From: Juglans regia | Taxonomy: Eukaryota > Streptophyta > Magnoliopsida > Fagales > Juglandaceae | Reading direction: 5' to 3' | Assembly: GCF_001411555.2 (NCBI RefSeq) | Contig: NC_049910.1 | Span: 32,459,150 to 32,523,149, forward strand | Length of the DNA stretch: 64,000 nucleotides | Notes under the pieces: generated by a model | The model's database searches: none | What the model was told of the DNA's origin: nothing | Seen by the model: only the letters and a program-made list of their open reading frames with translations | In this document: positions 12,581 through 24,526 of the stretch, piece by piece | How the letters are laid out: each line of letters starts with the position of its first letter | How positions within the stretch are numbered: position 1 is the first letter of the stretch | Program-made: the position numbers and the translations under genes

Positions 12581-13417
12581 AATGTATAAAAGAAGTTAAG
12601 ATGTGTTTAACCTTTTAATGAGAAGTTAAAAAAGTAATAAATTTTATCAATGATTGATTTGAGATGAAATAAGATGTATTGAAAATATTTTTGTATGAAA
12701 GGGCTTAATTTTGGGGAGATAAGGAACGTCATGCATGGTGGGGGACCGGCGAGCTTTAATGCAGAAAAGGTAGGCCTTGGACTTTATATTAGGTCTCGAT
12801 GATCACAAGCATTAACAACATATATAAGAAGACAAAGGAGTCCTTTTTGTGTCTGAATACATCTCATCTCCTCCTCATAAATATTCACGATCTTTCCGTG
12901 CTTGCTTGCTAGTTACAAGTAGTGGTACTGGCATGCATGGCCTGATTGCATGGCATAATCCCAACATTTTAAGGAGGTTTGGATAAGTTGGAAACCCTCT
13001 TAAAAAAAAAAAGAAAAAAAAAAAGAAATAGTGCATGCATGCTTCGAGAAATAATTTGTATGGATGACAAATTTCATATAAATTCTTATAAAAAATAGAT
13101 TTTTATCTAAAAACAAATGTAAAAAAATTATTTTTTATTGATGAGATTCACTTTTTTATAAGAAACTTGTATAAGACTTATGATTTATAGGTTTTACTAT
13201 ACATCAATCATTATTTATCTCACAATTGATAATTTTTTTTTTTTTTTTTCATAAGAATGTGGGATGTGAGATAGTGAATAATAACTGATGAGAAGAATTA
13301 TTGTTAATGTAGTCGACATCCTAACAATATGTCTCAAAATTCAAGCTGGTGATCACGTTCGTACGTATTATTGCAATATCTTTTATGTTGGGTTTTATTC
13401 CTCAAGTGTGATTAATA

Positions 13418-13753
13418 GGTTCCGTAACTGAATTTTGAACTGAGTTGAGATTAATTGAGTTCTTTATGAATAGTAGTGAGTTGAAATAGTGTAATGAGTT
13501 TTGTGGGACCCACCTAAAATGAGTTTAGATGTGTTTGGATGTTTAAATGTATTTATGAAAAGTTGAAAAATATTGAGGGTCTCGCGTGTAAAGAGGTGTT
13601 GAGTTGAAAAATGTTGTGGGTCTCACGTGTAAAGAGGTTTTAAGTTGAGATGACTTTAGTAATTTAAGAGTTGAGTATTTGGATGTTAGACTCATATTAA
13701 AATTAGACTGAATTAGATTGATCTTAATTCAATTCAAGTTCCAAACGGAGCCT
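13418..13753. repeat. foldback element with internal tandem block
   Basis: The ends GGTTCCGTAACTGA and CAAACGGAGCC are imperfect inverted copies. The interior holds two direct copies of a block of about 45 bases containing GGTCTCRCGTGTAAAGAGGT, between about 13575 and 13640. It is a longer relative of the GATGAG foldback family and is non-coding. Confidence 0.6.
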
Positions 13754-13857
13754 TAATCTCCTGCTCGTAAAGTAGTGAGATTGACTCTGGTACTAATATT
13801 ATTAATTAATAATTTTGATTCATATTACCATATATCCTCAATCATATATTTGTTTAA

Positions 13858-14005
13858 AGTAATGCTAGATACAATTTTAGGATAGACAAGTCCCGTACAC
13901 TTCTTTTAAAAAAAAGTGAGATCTATTGTTAAAATAATAATTTTTTAATGTAAATCTCAGATTTATCCATTTTTTTTAAAAGAAGTGCTCTGGACTTGAA
14001 CACCC
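13858..14005. repeat. short foldback MITE
   Basis: Two arms around ACTTCTTTTAAAAAAAAGTG and its inverse flank an AT-rich centre. The arm layout resembles the foldbacks at 26643, 28084 and 50902. No clear target duplication. Confidence 0.5.
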
Positions 14006-14402
14006 TAGGCAATAAGGTGCTATACTTGCTTGCCACCAACTTTTTTTTAATTTTTTTTTAAGGGAAATCCTTTAATCACAAAGTGATTAAACAAAACTAG
14101 CATGACAGCTTCATGTGGTACATAATATTATAAAGTAATTTTTAATATAAAATAGATCTAATGAATCCTATAAAATTATATTAGTTTTTAAATTTACTTT
14201 TGAATAATTTTTTTTTTTATATTATATATATATATAGCAGTTTTTTTTTAAAAAAAAAAGTTAATATTTTCCCAGCTTGTAATATTGAACACGCATGAGT
14301 AATGCTACACATACAACACTCTTCACAATACTTTTCACAACACATGCTGTAAAATAAGAATATATTTTTTGTCAAGTGCTGTTGGTGCTATTTTTATAGA
14401 AA

Positions 14403-15347
14403 ATGCTACTTCCAAATATATTTCTTACCAAAATCCTCCACCGACTAACCTGGCTTTTGCCACTTGGAAATAGGGGAAAAAAAAAAGTGAAAATGTCCAA
14501 CTCTCATCTCCTTGAACCCTTGTCTCACTCATCTCCCTCAACAGGCTGAAAGGCTGAAATTGTCGAACCCAAACTGAATCGTCTCTCTGAAAGTGTCAAA
14601 TCCAAACTTAAAATCGAAAAGAAACCCTCGTCTCCCTGAAAATGTTGAACCCATCTTGTCAAGAACTTAGCTTGATGAACATGTGACTCCTAGGCAAGGT
14701 TTTAGTTTCGGAATTGTTTTTTTCCTTTTCTTCATTTGCTTACCAAAAGAAAGTTTTAGTATTCTTGATGTGGAATTCAAATTAATGTTTTGGAGAACAA
14801 ACGTGGTGCATTGACATTTATAGTTTTTACTTGAAATAAAGTCTCTTAATTACTTTATTTCTCAAAAAAAAAAAAAAAAAGTCTCTTACTTGATACTTTG
14901 GGTACTGCAAAAATCGCATAGTATTCTTCTCAAAGTTAGATCCCATCCGATGGTAGCTATGAAGTATGCATCTTTATGCTAATTACTTATGTTTATTTTG
15001 TGATAGAAATTTTTGGTGTGTAGAAACATTTTTGGGTCATCCTTAAGGGGATTTCTTGCACCAGAATTGGGGTGATTTTGGTCGGCGGGAGGCATTCCAG
15101 ATCCAAACAATGGGGCCAGATCTCGAGGTCTGCCGGTGAGGACTTCTTAGGACGGTGAGAGAGGCATGATGGGTCTTTTTTAAAATTTTTTTTTTTTTTT
15201 TAGCAAGGAGTCTGTTTTGGAGGAGAGGGACGAATAAATGACGATGGGTCTATTTTCGTGCTTTTGCTTTAGTTCATCTGGCATGCCACATAAGGTCCAT
15301 CTCAGCCGGTAAAAAGTTTTTGTGGAAAGTTTCTATGACTGTAGCAT
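14403..15347. other. possible decayed non-autonomous DNA transposon
   Basis: The left end starts ATGCTAC and contains a CCGACTAACCTGG word. The right end, read inversely, starts ATGCTAC and contains CCGGCTGAGATGG. The two ends of about 60 bases are only loosely similar and no 9-bp duplication is clear. The interior has no ORF I recognise. A Mutator-like origin is possible but unproven. Confidence 0.25.
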
Positions 15348-15577
15348 GACCCTACTTTTATATAGTATTTTATAATAATATTTTTTATTTTAAAATATAA
15401 TTATAAAATATATTGTAAAAAGTATCGTGTGTTAATCATTTTTCAAAATGATTAAGGAAAGTGGTTGTGGTGGGAAAAGCCAGCTTTGATGCAAGAAAAG
15501 GTTGGCCTTGGACTTTTCTCAAGTCTGAATCAACAAAAGAAGATCACCTGCAATAATAGTAGGAGTGTTAAAAAATC

Positions 15578-15743
15578 CAATAATTCTATGGGGCAACCGG
15601 GGTGCGTCCCCACGGATGACATGGCGCATGCCACGTCATTCGCCTTATTTTAATAATAAAAAAAAATGAAAACTCAAAAAGCACAAAATCACAAAAGTGG
15701 GAAATGAATACGCTCAGCTTCGTCTTCTCCTCTCGTTTTCAGA
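15578..15743 (+). repeat. left terminal inverted repeat of the large MULE
   Basis: It matches the inverse of 23616-23777 along its length with small differences. It contains a near-palindrome at 15615-15640 (arms ATGACATGGC and GCCACGTCAT) with an ACGT core in one arm. It ends in the CTTCGTCTTCTCC-type sequence that leads into the putative + strand leader exon. Confidence 0.85.
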
Positions 15744-15899
15744 GATCAAAGCCCATTTTCTTCTTCCTTCCGAACTTCATCTTTGAGTCTTCTTCACCCC
15801 TCCCGAGCTTCATCTTCGAGTTTTCATCACTCTTCCTGAGCTTCATCTTCGAGTTGACCCACGAAGTAGACCCAGGGAAACCCCATCCCCACGAACACA

Positions 15900-16140
15900 C
15901 AAGCCGCCGTCTTCCCTCCGCTTCACCCCGTCGTCTTCTCCCCATCAAAACCCTTTGGCCTTCTCCACGAACCCACGAACACCCATAGCAATATTGGTTC
16001 CAGCCCACGAAGTCCCTTCGTCTTCTCTACGAACCCACAACACCCACGAAGCCCCTTCGTCTTCTCAACCGACGAACACCCACGAAGCCATTCGTCTTCT
16101 CCACGAACACCCACGAAGCCCTTTCGTCTTCTCCACAAAA
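15900..16140 (+). repeat. minisatellite of CACGAA/CTTCGTCTTCTCC units in the putative leader exon
   Basis: Loosely tandem units of about 30 bases, of the form CACGAACACCCACGAAGCCC then TTCGTCTTCTCC, repeat at least four times. Reading frames cross it on both strands (repeats of THEAPSS or GLRG words), but these look like by-products of the repeat. A donor-like GTAACC follows at about 16205. Similar CTTCGTCTTCTCC words recur at 27380-27430. Confidence 0.6.
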
Positions 16141-16205
16141 TCCCCTCCAGATTCTAGACCCAGATCTAAAATCCTCCTTTGTCTTCGTATTCTGTTGGTG
16201 CAAGG

Positions 16206-17816
16206 TAACCTAACTATTTCAAGTTGTTTCAATTGCTTTATTACTTGTGCTAACTTTGCATGTGGCCTGCAATGCTAGTATATGTATGGTTTTGATCTTG
16301 ATTCTAGTATGTGTTTTGTAGAATTTGGGTAATTTGGATTAGGAGCTGTCATATGTTTCATATATAATGTTAAAATTTCTTATGTTGGCTATATAGAATT
16401 TCTTATGTTAAAAGATGATTGAGAGCCCCCACTGATGATCAGTTCAAACATGTTGTAATTCATTTATTTCGACCATAATTTTAGAATGAGTCGTAGAACA
16501 TTTGCACTTTGATTAGTTTGTAAGCTTTTCAGTTTGTTGGTTTAAAAGAGGATGAGGGTTAGGTTTACGAAATCTAATAATTTTATAGTGAAAATATTTA
16601 CAAAAAAACATTGGATGTAAATACTAAAAACTAATGGACATAAGAAAAGAAAATATTCAATTAAATAGATCCATGTCATTGAGAAAAATAGAGAAAGAAA
16701 ATAAAGAAAGACATTCCAATCCAAAGTAGCAAATCAGCATATAATATTTTGTTTATTATGAATACTTTTTGTATGATCTCCACAAAAGTATAGTGTAAGC
16801 TGTCCAAAAGAAGAAATGATGGTCCAAATAACATGTCAGATTTTCAGTTTATTGGTGCTAACTTGTAACAAAGACAAACACATACATGCTTGTAGATTCT
16901 AGACTTAATTGCTTTATTACTTGTGCTAAGTTTGCATGTGACCTGCAATGCTGATATATATATGGTTTTGATCTTGATTCTAGATTAGCTTGTAGCTTTT
17001 GATTCTATTATATATATGTATGTTTTGATCTTGATTCCTTTCGTATTTTCAGACTTGATTTGGTATTTGCCACTGAAATTAGGAGCTGCCATATGTTTCA
17101 TAGATAACCATCATAGAGAGAGAGAGTTGGGTCTGGGGAAGGTTGAGGAGTTATTGTTGGTTTGTTCTAAATTTTTCTTAGAACTGGAGTTGTCGTGGGA
17201 TTGACATGGTTGCACAGAAGCAATTTTTTGGGGAGTTCCTTTTCGGCCTTCTTTGTCTTGCCATTATCATGTGTCATTCAATACAATAAGATAGATTACT
17301 AGTTTCCTAAAACCATTAGTACCATACTGCCCACACCTGTAGAATGAGTCATATTACCAGACTAATTCATTTAAAATAGGCTGAAGAGAGAGATGTGCAA
17401 ATAATTTTTACAACTCAAGAAGAGATACACAAAATTTATAGATTTTGTAGTATTAATATTATCTAAATAATCCATGTTGGTTTTTGGATTTCACATGTAA
17501 CAAATTATAAAACATCATGGTAGAATGTTATCATCATCAATATCTTTTACATCGTTTACAAAACGTACTTTGGGACAACCATTCTGCTTCTGTAGGGTCA
17601 AAGCTACATTGAGATACTCAAATACTACAAGAAATCCAGGATGGCCCTTCTTAGGTGGTCCAAAATACAACACAGAGATAACTACATCATTTTTACATCT
17701 AACATTTTTAAATTATAGTAATTAATATGTTGTACATCTAATTCTTTTTTTATGGGTATAATTACAGGGATTACCATATTGTAAGTTTTTCATGTAGGTA
17801 GATAGTAATTAAGAAT
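16206..17816. other. AT-rich internal MULE DNA, probably intronic
   Basis: No protein similarity is recognised. A block with the word TTGCTTTATTACTTGTGCTA occurs near 16234 and again near 16909, so part of this stretch is an internal duplication. It is plausibly intron between the leader exon and the coiled-coil ORF. Confidence 0.35.
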
Positions 17817-18002
17817 TTAAGGCCCAACTTCGAGAAAAAAATAATGAATTGTTAAGGAAGGAGAAAGAACTTGAGCAGATACTCGACGATATTGAAAAGA
17901 CGAAAACTGAGCTCCGTAAGAGAGCGGATGAAATCGAGAAGAGAGAGATGGTGGTATCCAAGAGAGAGATGGTGCTCTTGAAGTGCGAAACTGAAATAAG
18001 GT
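17817..18002 (+). pseudogene. coiled-coil ORF fragment, putative second gene of the MULE
   Basis: About 60 residues rich in Lys, Glu, Arg and Leu with heptad spacing (KAQLREKNNELLRKEKELEQ, then repeated EKREMVVSKREMV). This is a strong coiled coil. It begins just after an AG acceptor-like site. An hAT-like MITE inserted at 18003-18384 interrupts it. It points toward the - strand transposase. It could be the second gene of a MuDR-type element or a captured host exon; no family is recognised with confidence. Confidence 0.45.
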
Positions 18003-18010
18003 GTTCACAC

Positions 18011-18376
18011 CAATGTTTTGAATACCGTACCGGACGCTGTCCTGGTCAAGGCACTGGAACGAAATATTTCGGTACCTGTACCGTTTCGGGATAGCGTTTC
18101 GGGATAACATTTCGGAATAGTCGATATATAAATAAATTATATATAAAAATTATATTCCAAAATAATAGTTTATATATAAATAAATTATATATAAATTATA
18201 AATAGTCTAATTTGAATTGGGGGTTAAGAAATAAGCTTGTAGTTTGAAAAAATGAAAAAAAACACTAGCAGAAATTGAGGCTGGTACGAAATAGATATAG
18301 TTCATGTACTGGCCAGACGACTGGTACGAAAAATTTCGACCGTACCGGCCGGTATGGTACGAAATTCACAACTATG
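18011..18376. mobile_element. hAT-like MITE, copy 1, inside the MULE
   Basis: It is flanked by a perfect 8-bp duplication GTTCACAC at 18003-18010 and 18377-18384. It starts CAATGTTTTGAATACC and ends, inverted, CATAGTTGTGAATTTCGT. Ends are rich in CCGGTAC words and the centre is AT-rich with ATATATAAATAAATT repeats. It is clearly the same family as 38636-39033. Non-coding. Confidence 0.9.
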
Positions 18377-18384
18377 GTTCACAC

Positions 18385-19198
18385 ACAATACTTCGAGTGT
18401 ATTGGACTTTTTCATTTGTAGTTGTGTGTTGGTTGGTAGTATGTAAGTAATTGCTGCCTAGTGTTTGTATTTAAGTATTGGACTTTATTTGATGTATATA
18501 TTAAGTTCTTAGATTATGACCAAACTTGGTGCTAACTTGTAAAATTTACTTCATTTTAGCCTCTGAGCAAATATTGATGTATACATTAACTTGTAAAATT
18601 TATTGACTGCATGTATTTAGTGTATCTTTTTCTATTTGCATGTGTTTTTTGTGAATGGATTAAATTAGCAATAATTAGATGGTTCCTCCTGGACTTTGTT
18701 TATAACTAGATCAGGTTGGCACTTGGCATTTTGATAACAAATTGCACCAGACAACACGTAAGTTATCTTTCAGAAAATCTTGCATGATACAAAGTAAATT
18801 ATTTTTCCAATATGTTGCATAGAAATCATTCTAGAATTCCCTTCAAACATGTAGAACTCCTTCCAACATATATTGGCAATGTATAAAACAACAAGCTTAT
18901 GGCATACTTCCCCCTAAATTATTTGATGTTGCTGTCAGTTGTCTATATTAGGTCCTGATGTCTGTACGTACCTAGAACCATATTGGTCAGATAATTTGTA
19001 AACACAAAATTACTCGCCCACATAGTTGTAAGGATGAATAAACAAGTTAAAATTGGACTATCTCTAAAACTTACCTGGTACTGCGGATGATAGTTTCTAA
19101 AAGACAATACATGAGATATCCAAGGACAATATATGCTACACAAAAAACTTACCAATACATGCTTGATTTTTTAGAAACTTCTTGAACAACAAAAAACA
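18385..19198. other. internal MULE DNA between the convergent genes
   Basis: AT-rich DNA with no recognised protein. If the two-gene model is right, both transcripts should end in this neighbourhood or in the repeats next to it. Confidence 0.35.
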
Positions 19199-19199
19199 C

Positions 19200-19450
19200 A
19201 TTAAATCTACAAAAGTCCTTGAAATACACTCATCCCACAAAAAACACAAAGGCTACACAAATAAGTCATTGGAATACATCAATTTCATAAAAAATAAATT
19301 AAATCTACAAAAGTTATTGAATATAACTTGGTCTCATAAAAAACACAAAGGCTACACAAATAAGTCATTGGAATACATTCATTCCATAAAAAATACATTA
19401 AATCCACAAAAAGTCCTTGAAATACATCCATTCCAAAAAAAAAAAAAAAC
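19200..19450. repeat. tandem repeat, period about 99 bp, inside the MULE
   Basis: The block ACACAAAGGCTACACAAATA then GTCATTGGAATACAT occurs near 19244 and again near 19343. Related shorter units with the words ATTAAATCTACAAAAGT and CCTTGAAATACA surround it. It lies just beyond the 3' side of the - strand transposase. Confidence 0.7.
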
Positions 19451-19989
19451 ATTAAATACATAAAATATACATAAAACACAATACATCCTTTGAATCATAT
19501 CATTGCAGCGGTTGTGATCCATCCAACTCCAAGTCCACCAGTTGTGACCCATCCAACCCAATTTGCATATGCAAAAAATTAAACTCAAATATTATTTTCA
19601 TGTCAATATTAGTATTAAAATATAAAAAAACTCTTGAGATACACTTACACTTTCTTGACTTGAAATCACTGTTCTTCGGATTTGGGTTCCACTAATGTCA
19701 AAGGTTGTGCTTTCTGGAACAGTCTAGTGAGAAATACTCGTAAAAATACAGCCAAACATTAGAATTTAAATATAAATATGTACTTATTAATATACTTGCT
19801 GTCCAACATTGGATGCATCCATCTTTGAATGGAAAAATAAAGGTCTCCGTGTGTCCACGAATGATATATCTCATCCATCCCGCTAATAATCAAGTAACAA
19901 AGAATACAAAGTTGTCATATTTGTATTTATAAAATATAAATAAAAATGTCATATATTAAATATCTGCACCTCTTTGCCTTTCTCTTTTC

Positions 19990-22308
19990 CTATTTTTTTT
20001 TCACTTTGACTTTTCGCATGTCTTTCTCCATCCTGGATGCTCTCATCAGTGATGGAGGGTTGCTTTTCCCTTGCATAACATGTGGATTGAGTACTTTCTT
20101 AGAAATACCAACTGTAGTAGTGTCATGTACCATACAACCAATATTAGAACCTGTTTGGGTCATCGATGGGTGTTGTTGGTTGGCATGATACAATTCAATC
20201 ATTGCATATAACTTAGTTTTCGCATCCTCAGTATACTCTTTCAAACTTGTTGCATCAGTAATCATCTAATAACAGATATTTAACAGCTCTGAATATCTAT
20301 TAGAATTTGCCCGTTGTTCTCCTGCATCATAGTTACTGTAGATTAACATGTATCGCCTTTTGATATCCTATCTCCATCGATTTAAAATGTATTTATCTAG
20401 CAAATTTTTTATCCCGTTACATTTGAACACGTCCAAAATGTGCCGACACAATATCTTCTCATCTGGAATAATCCACAAGAACACTTTGCAGCTGCATCCT
20501 TCTCACCAAAGTCCACAGAATGTGTAACCAACTTAGTGAACTCTTCCAAACGAACTTCATTCTCTACCAAATAGGTCTTTATTACACCATCACTCTTATG
20601 TAACTTTGGATTCATATCGATGATGCCTGTAATTTGAAGCTGAACTTCCTTGAGTTTTGCATTCGTGTACAAGTCTTGGAACCTCTTCTCCATTGGAGAT
20701 CTAGATATGCAGGAATCATGACACTAAACGAGTGGAAGTTCGCGGCATTTTCATTCTCAAATTTTTTTTCAACGCGTTCTCAAACTGATCAACAAATTTT
20801 TTTAGGTTTGTCTTAGCATGAACATACCCGTTAAAAAAGGCATTCATGCACTCATTTCGTTGCGTTGTACTCATTCTAGTCCAAAAGTACACTTTCAAGA
20901 ATGCTAGAACCAAATGCTCATGCTCAGCATATAAACTTTGCAACCACGCATTCTCATACAAATTGTACTTGGCAATTAACTGATCCCAACATCTCTCAAA
21001 CTCTTCAACACTTTGGGTGTCATACACACACTTTATTAACGCATTCTTCATCCCAGTTTTATAGAAACCATAGGAGCCAAGATTTTCGGGAATTTGCTTC
21101 AGGATATGCCACAGACAAAATCTATGTCGGGTCTCTGAGAAAATAATAACAATTACATTTTTCATTACTATATCTTGATCAGTGATAATAGATTTCGGAG
21201 CTATGCTATCCATACACTGCAACCAGGTCTTGAATAACCACACAAAGGTCTCCGTATCCTCACTAGAAATCAAGCCTACTCCCAACAAAATTAATTGCCT
21301 ATGGTTGTTTACACCAACAAATGGTGCAAACGGCATCCCATATCTATTCGTTAGGTATGTGGTGTCAAATGTGACCACATCACCGAAATATTGGTAAGCT
21401 ACTCTACTAGGGGGGTCTGCCTAAAAGATATTTTTTAATCTCCCATCATCATCTAAATCCATCAATGCAAAGAATCCATGATTTTTGTACTACATCCTAC
21501 AAAAGTACTCTCGAAGCGCACCAGCACCACCAGCGCCAAGTCGTAGATGTCTTGTCTTGTCGATGTAATTACGACAATCATTTTCAAAAAATGTGAGGTT
21601 TTCCAATCCACCCGCGCCAACAACAAGAGACCCAAAGCTCTTATTCATTTGAATGCCAGCCAAATCATTTGTATCTAAGATTCTTTTTACGGAGTCACTC
21701 ACTTCTCTATTACATCGAAAGAAGCGAGATTTCTTTGGACTGAGGCTGTGGTTATGGATATTATGAACTGTAGTCAATCGAAACTTTCCATCAGATTTTA
21801 AGACATTAATGTTTGCCTTACATTTTGTATTTCTTGTCGGGCATGGGTTGGCGACATTGAAAGTCCTATTATGGGCCTTCCCACCACGAGCACAAGCAAG
21901 TGTGACATACATAACCGTCTCATCTTCTCCCCTCTCAATCCTTTTTGTCATCACCTCAAACCTGCATTTCTTAGCATATTACTTATAATAACTTATCAAA
22001 TCTTCAAAGGAATTAGACTCCATTCCCGATTTTGGCTCCTCAATCATATCATCACCATCCATTTCAACATTCTGAGATGTTCCCGTACTGTCATCCTCAG
22101 TTTCCTGTGGAAGTGGTCTATACTCATTACTTTCCTCAACTCTAGCGGATGTACATGGTGCTTTAGTTTCCCCACCCTCGGGTCTATTATCCTCTGAATC
22201 AACTATTCTACTCATAGCAAAGCTTGTATTGATGAGAGGAGTCGGAGGATATATGGCATGTGGAAATGGGTAACCAGCATTCTGCAAAAGACACAAAGAA
22301 ATATGCAA
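19990..22308 (-). pseudogene. decayed FAR1-type MULE transposase
   Basis: Reading 22308 to 19990: an acidic N-terminus; a FAR1-like DNA-binding region (about 21500-21990, with KCRFEV and CPTRNTKCKANI then HNHSLSP); the MULE transposase core (about 20716-21380, with FDTTYLTNRYGMPF as the first Asp, IITDQD as the second and RFCLWHILKQIPENL downstream); a SWIM-type zinc finger starting CSCGLF; and a basic C-terminal tail rich in NPPS and KKK. At least three in-frame stops (near 21975, 21492 and 21420) and a one-base frame change inside the SWIM finger near 20455 show it is inactive. It would catalyse cut-and-paste of this element. Its position between the two termini argues against it being a domesticated FAR1 host gene. 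Confidence 0.85.
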
Positions 22309-23615
22309 TTAAACTCCTAAATTGGAAAAACGAACTTATTAAAAATAAATAATAACATATTTATTTTGAAAATATTTGTGTCCATCTGGATATGGCAGAA
22401 ATCCCGATGACCACGCCGTCACTTCTCCATATTAACCGTTCATGTGATTTGGGATATTTGGACAACTTGATGGTATCTCCTAACATGTTATTGGATTTGC
22501 ATTATTGATGTATTTTGAAAATAAATATCAACTAAATACATTCTAATGTTATTGATAGATTAAATTATATAACATACCGCGAATGAGGAATTTGAGCTAG
22601 ATGGTGTTAGCGTGGATGAGTGTTCTTTACTGTTTCCCATGCTGAGAGGGAGCCAAAAGGAAATACTGGATCTAAAGAGTAAAAATGCAAATAAGGAAGC
22701 TCAAATATATGGGCTATAGATATTCCTCTATACAAGTATAGAATGCGCAGAATCAACTTAATAATTGGTAGTTTATTAGCAGGCTTATGGCCATACAGAT
22801 TCATCATTGTCCATCATATATTATGCACTTGTTTACTTAATTTACATCCAAATAGTTGTCTAAATAGAAGAACTCTTACTTAATCTATGATTGGTTTTTC
22901 TTCTTTTCAACAACAATAATTCATACATACGAGATCTAAATCCTAATCTTTTCAAGCATGTTGAAATGATCTACTAAACAGGAGAATTAATAGACCTTTA
23001 AGATATTATCTGATGTGAATGCAAGAATGGGTTTCAATTACAAACATGTACAAGACATAATACAAACCCTAACCATAAAATTTGCAAAAATGAAATCTGA
23101 AGAAATCTGGGAGAGTCGTGAATAAATTAGGCAAGAATAGACCAAAATTTTCGGCTGGGTTTTGAAGAACCGAATCACATCAAGCCCATCCAATGCAAAC
23201 GCAGATCTGTCTCTCACCCATGACGACTCAGTAGCTCAGAGATACTGATGACGGCGACAACGATAGAATGCTTTCCCACTCTTTGTTTCGCTCCCACTCT
23301 GGTTTCACTCCCACCCACTCCTACACAGAACTGAAAACAAAACTCAGAAAGACAGAGATAATTTAATCTATTGGGTCTATTGGTTGATGTGGGTTACCGT
23401 TGTTCTTTCGGGAGATGATAAAGCTCGAGACTTGGGGCCAAGATGAGAGGAGAAGACGAAGCTCGGGAGCTCGGGAGCTCGGGATTTTGCAACTCGATAG
23501 AAGACGAAGCTCCGGCCAAAACTCGTTTTCATTACCGATGAAGCAAGCTAGAGACGATCTGTGGGCCAAAACGAGAGGAGAGAAGACGAAGCTGGCTCGG
23601 GATTCTACAAGCCGA
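22309..23615. other. putative promoter and leader side of the MULE transposase
   Basis: AT-rich DNA without recognised coding, between the transposase start and the right terminus. Near the terminus, 23400-23600 carries AGAAGACGAAGCTCGGGAG-type repeats, the counterpart of the CTTCGTCTTCTC leader repeats beside the left terminus. Confidence 0.45.
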
Positions 23616-23777
23616 AAATGAAAATGATAGGGGAAGAGGAAGCTGAGCGTTTTCATTTCCAGCTTTTGTGATTTTGTGGTTTCTGAGTTTCATTTTTTTT
23701 AATTAAAATAAGGCGGATGACGTGGCATGCGCCACGTCATCAGTGGGGACGCATCCTGGTTGCCCATAGAATTATTG
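23616..23777 (-). repeat. right terminal inverted repeat of the large MULE
   Basis: It is the inverted counterpart of 15578-15743. It contains a perfect inverted repeat at 23716-23741: 11-base arms GATGACGTGGC and GCCACGTCATC around ATGC. Each arm holds TGACGTGG, a C/G-box hybrid of the kind plant bZIP factors bind. Confidence 0.85.
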
Positions 23778-23786
23778 TAAATAACT

Positions 23787-24335
23787 GATAAATCGGTTCA
23801 ACGGAATGAATTGAATGAATTGGTTTTTAAGAATTAAAACTAGTTCTAAATTATTGGTCCAATATTAATTTTCATATTTTTAAAATTGATTTAAATTGGA
23901 CCGATATATATTTTTAATTTTTAATTATATATATAAAATATTATTTATATAGTTATTTATATTTTATATATAATATATTATATGTTAAATTACTAATTAA
24001 TATAATATGAAATTCTAATATTATTATTCATTTTTATTAATCTTATAACATAAAATTAATATAACATTTGAATTTTGATATTAACATATAAATTTTAATT
24101 TTATAAATTTTTAGTAAAAAATTATAAAATGAGGGATATGAGTCAATCACTTACTAAAGTTTTGTTAGTGTATAATTTTGTTTATCTGTAAAGTCGGACT
24201 GAAATTGAAAAACCGAAAGTTTCGGTTTCAGTGGTTAGTCGGTCTGGTACTAGTTCTTAAATTTCTAAAATCAGTATATACCAATTTAGTTCTATAAATA
24301 TTCAAAACCGAACTGGACTGGATAAATTAAACTCG
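23787..24335. other. decayed AT-rich repeat with ACCGA/CGGT edges
   Basis: The left edge has AAATCGGTTCAACGG and the right edge AACCGAACTGGACTGG, around a very AT-rich centre. The layout recalls the hAT-like MITE at 9528-10195 but is too diverged to align by eye. No ORF. Confidence 0.3.
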
Positions 24336-24526
24336 TGATAATAGGATCCTTTTGTGACTATGAATTACATTTCTTCCTGCATGCATGTTGTCCGCCTCTT
24401 CTCGCACAAGTGCTCTCTTCTAATTGATAAAAGTACTGATTTGACCTATTTTTAGAGTCCAGACGACAGGTTGGCATTTTCACATGGACATCACATCCTA
24501 ATAGTTTCCATTTGGATATACAACTC

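Larger units (their letters stand above)
15578..23777. mobile_element. 8.2-kb Mutator-like element with MuDR-like convergent layout
   Basis: Inverted termini of about 160 bases (15578-15743 and 23616-23777) bound a unit with a decayed FAR1/MULE transposase on the - strand (19990-22308). On the + strand there is a leader-like exon ending at a donor near 16205 and a coiled-coil ORF near 17817. The 9-base flanks TAAAAAATC (15569-15577) and TAAATAACT (23778-23786) match at 6 of 9 positions, as an old target duplication might. The layout, with one gene reading inward from each terminus, resembles MuDR. It has later been invaded by an hAT-like MITE (18011-18376). Confidence 0.8.

Noticed and set aside
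15739..16138. Overlapping ORFs on both strands (repeats of EDSKMKL, KGLRG, THEAPSS words)
   Set aside because: They are by-products of the CTTCGTCTTCTCC minisatellite; no start context, no family resemblance, and frames open on both strands.
19990..22308. Domesticated FAR1/FHY3 host gene
   Set aside because: Several stops, a frame change in the SWIM finger and placement between matching terminal inverted repeats show a dead transposase.
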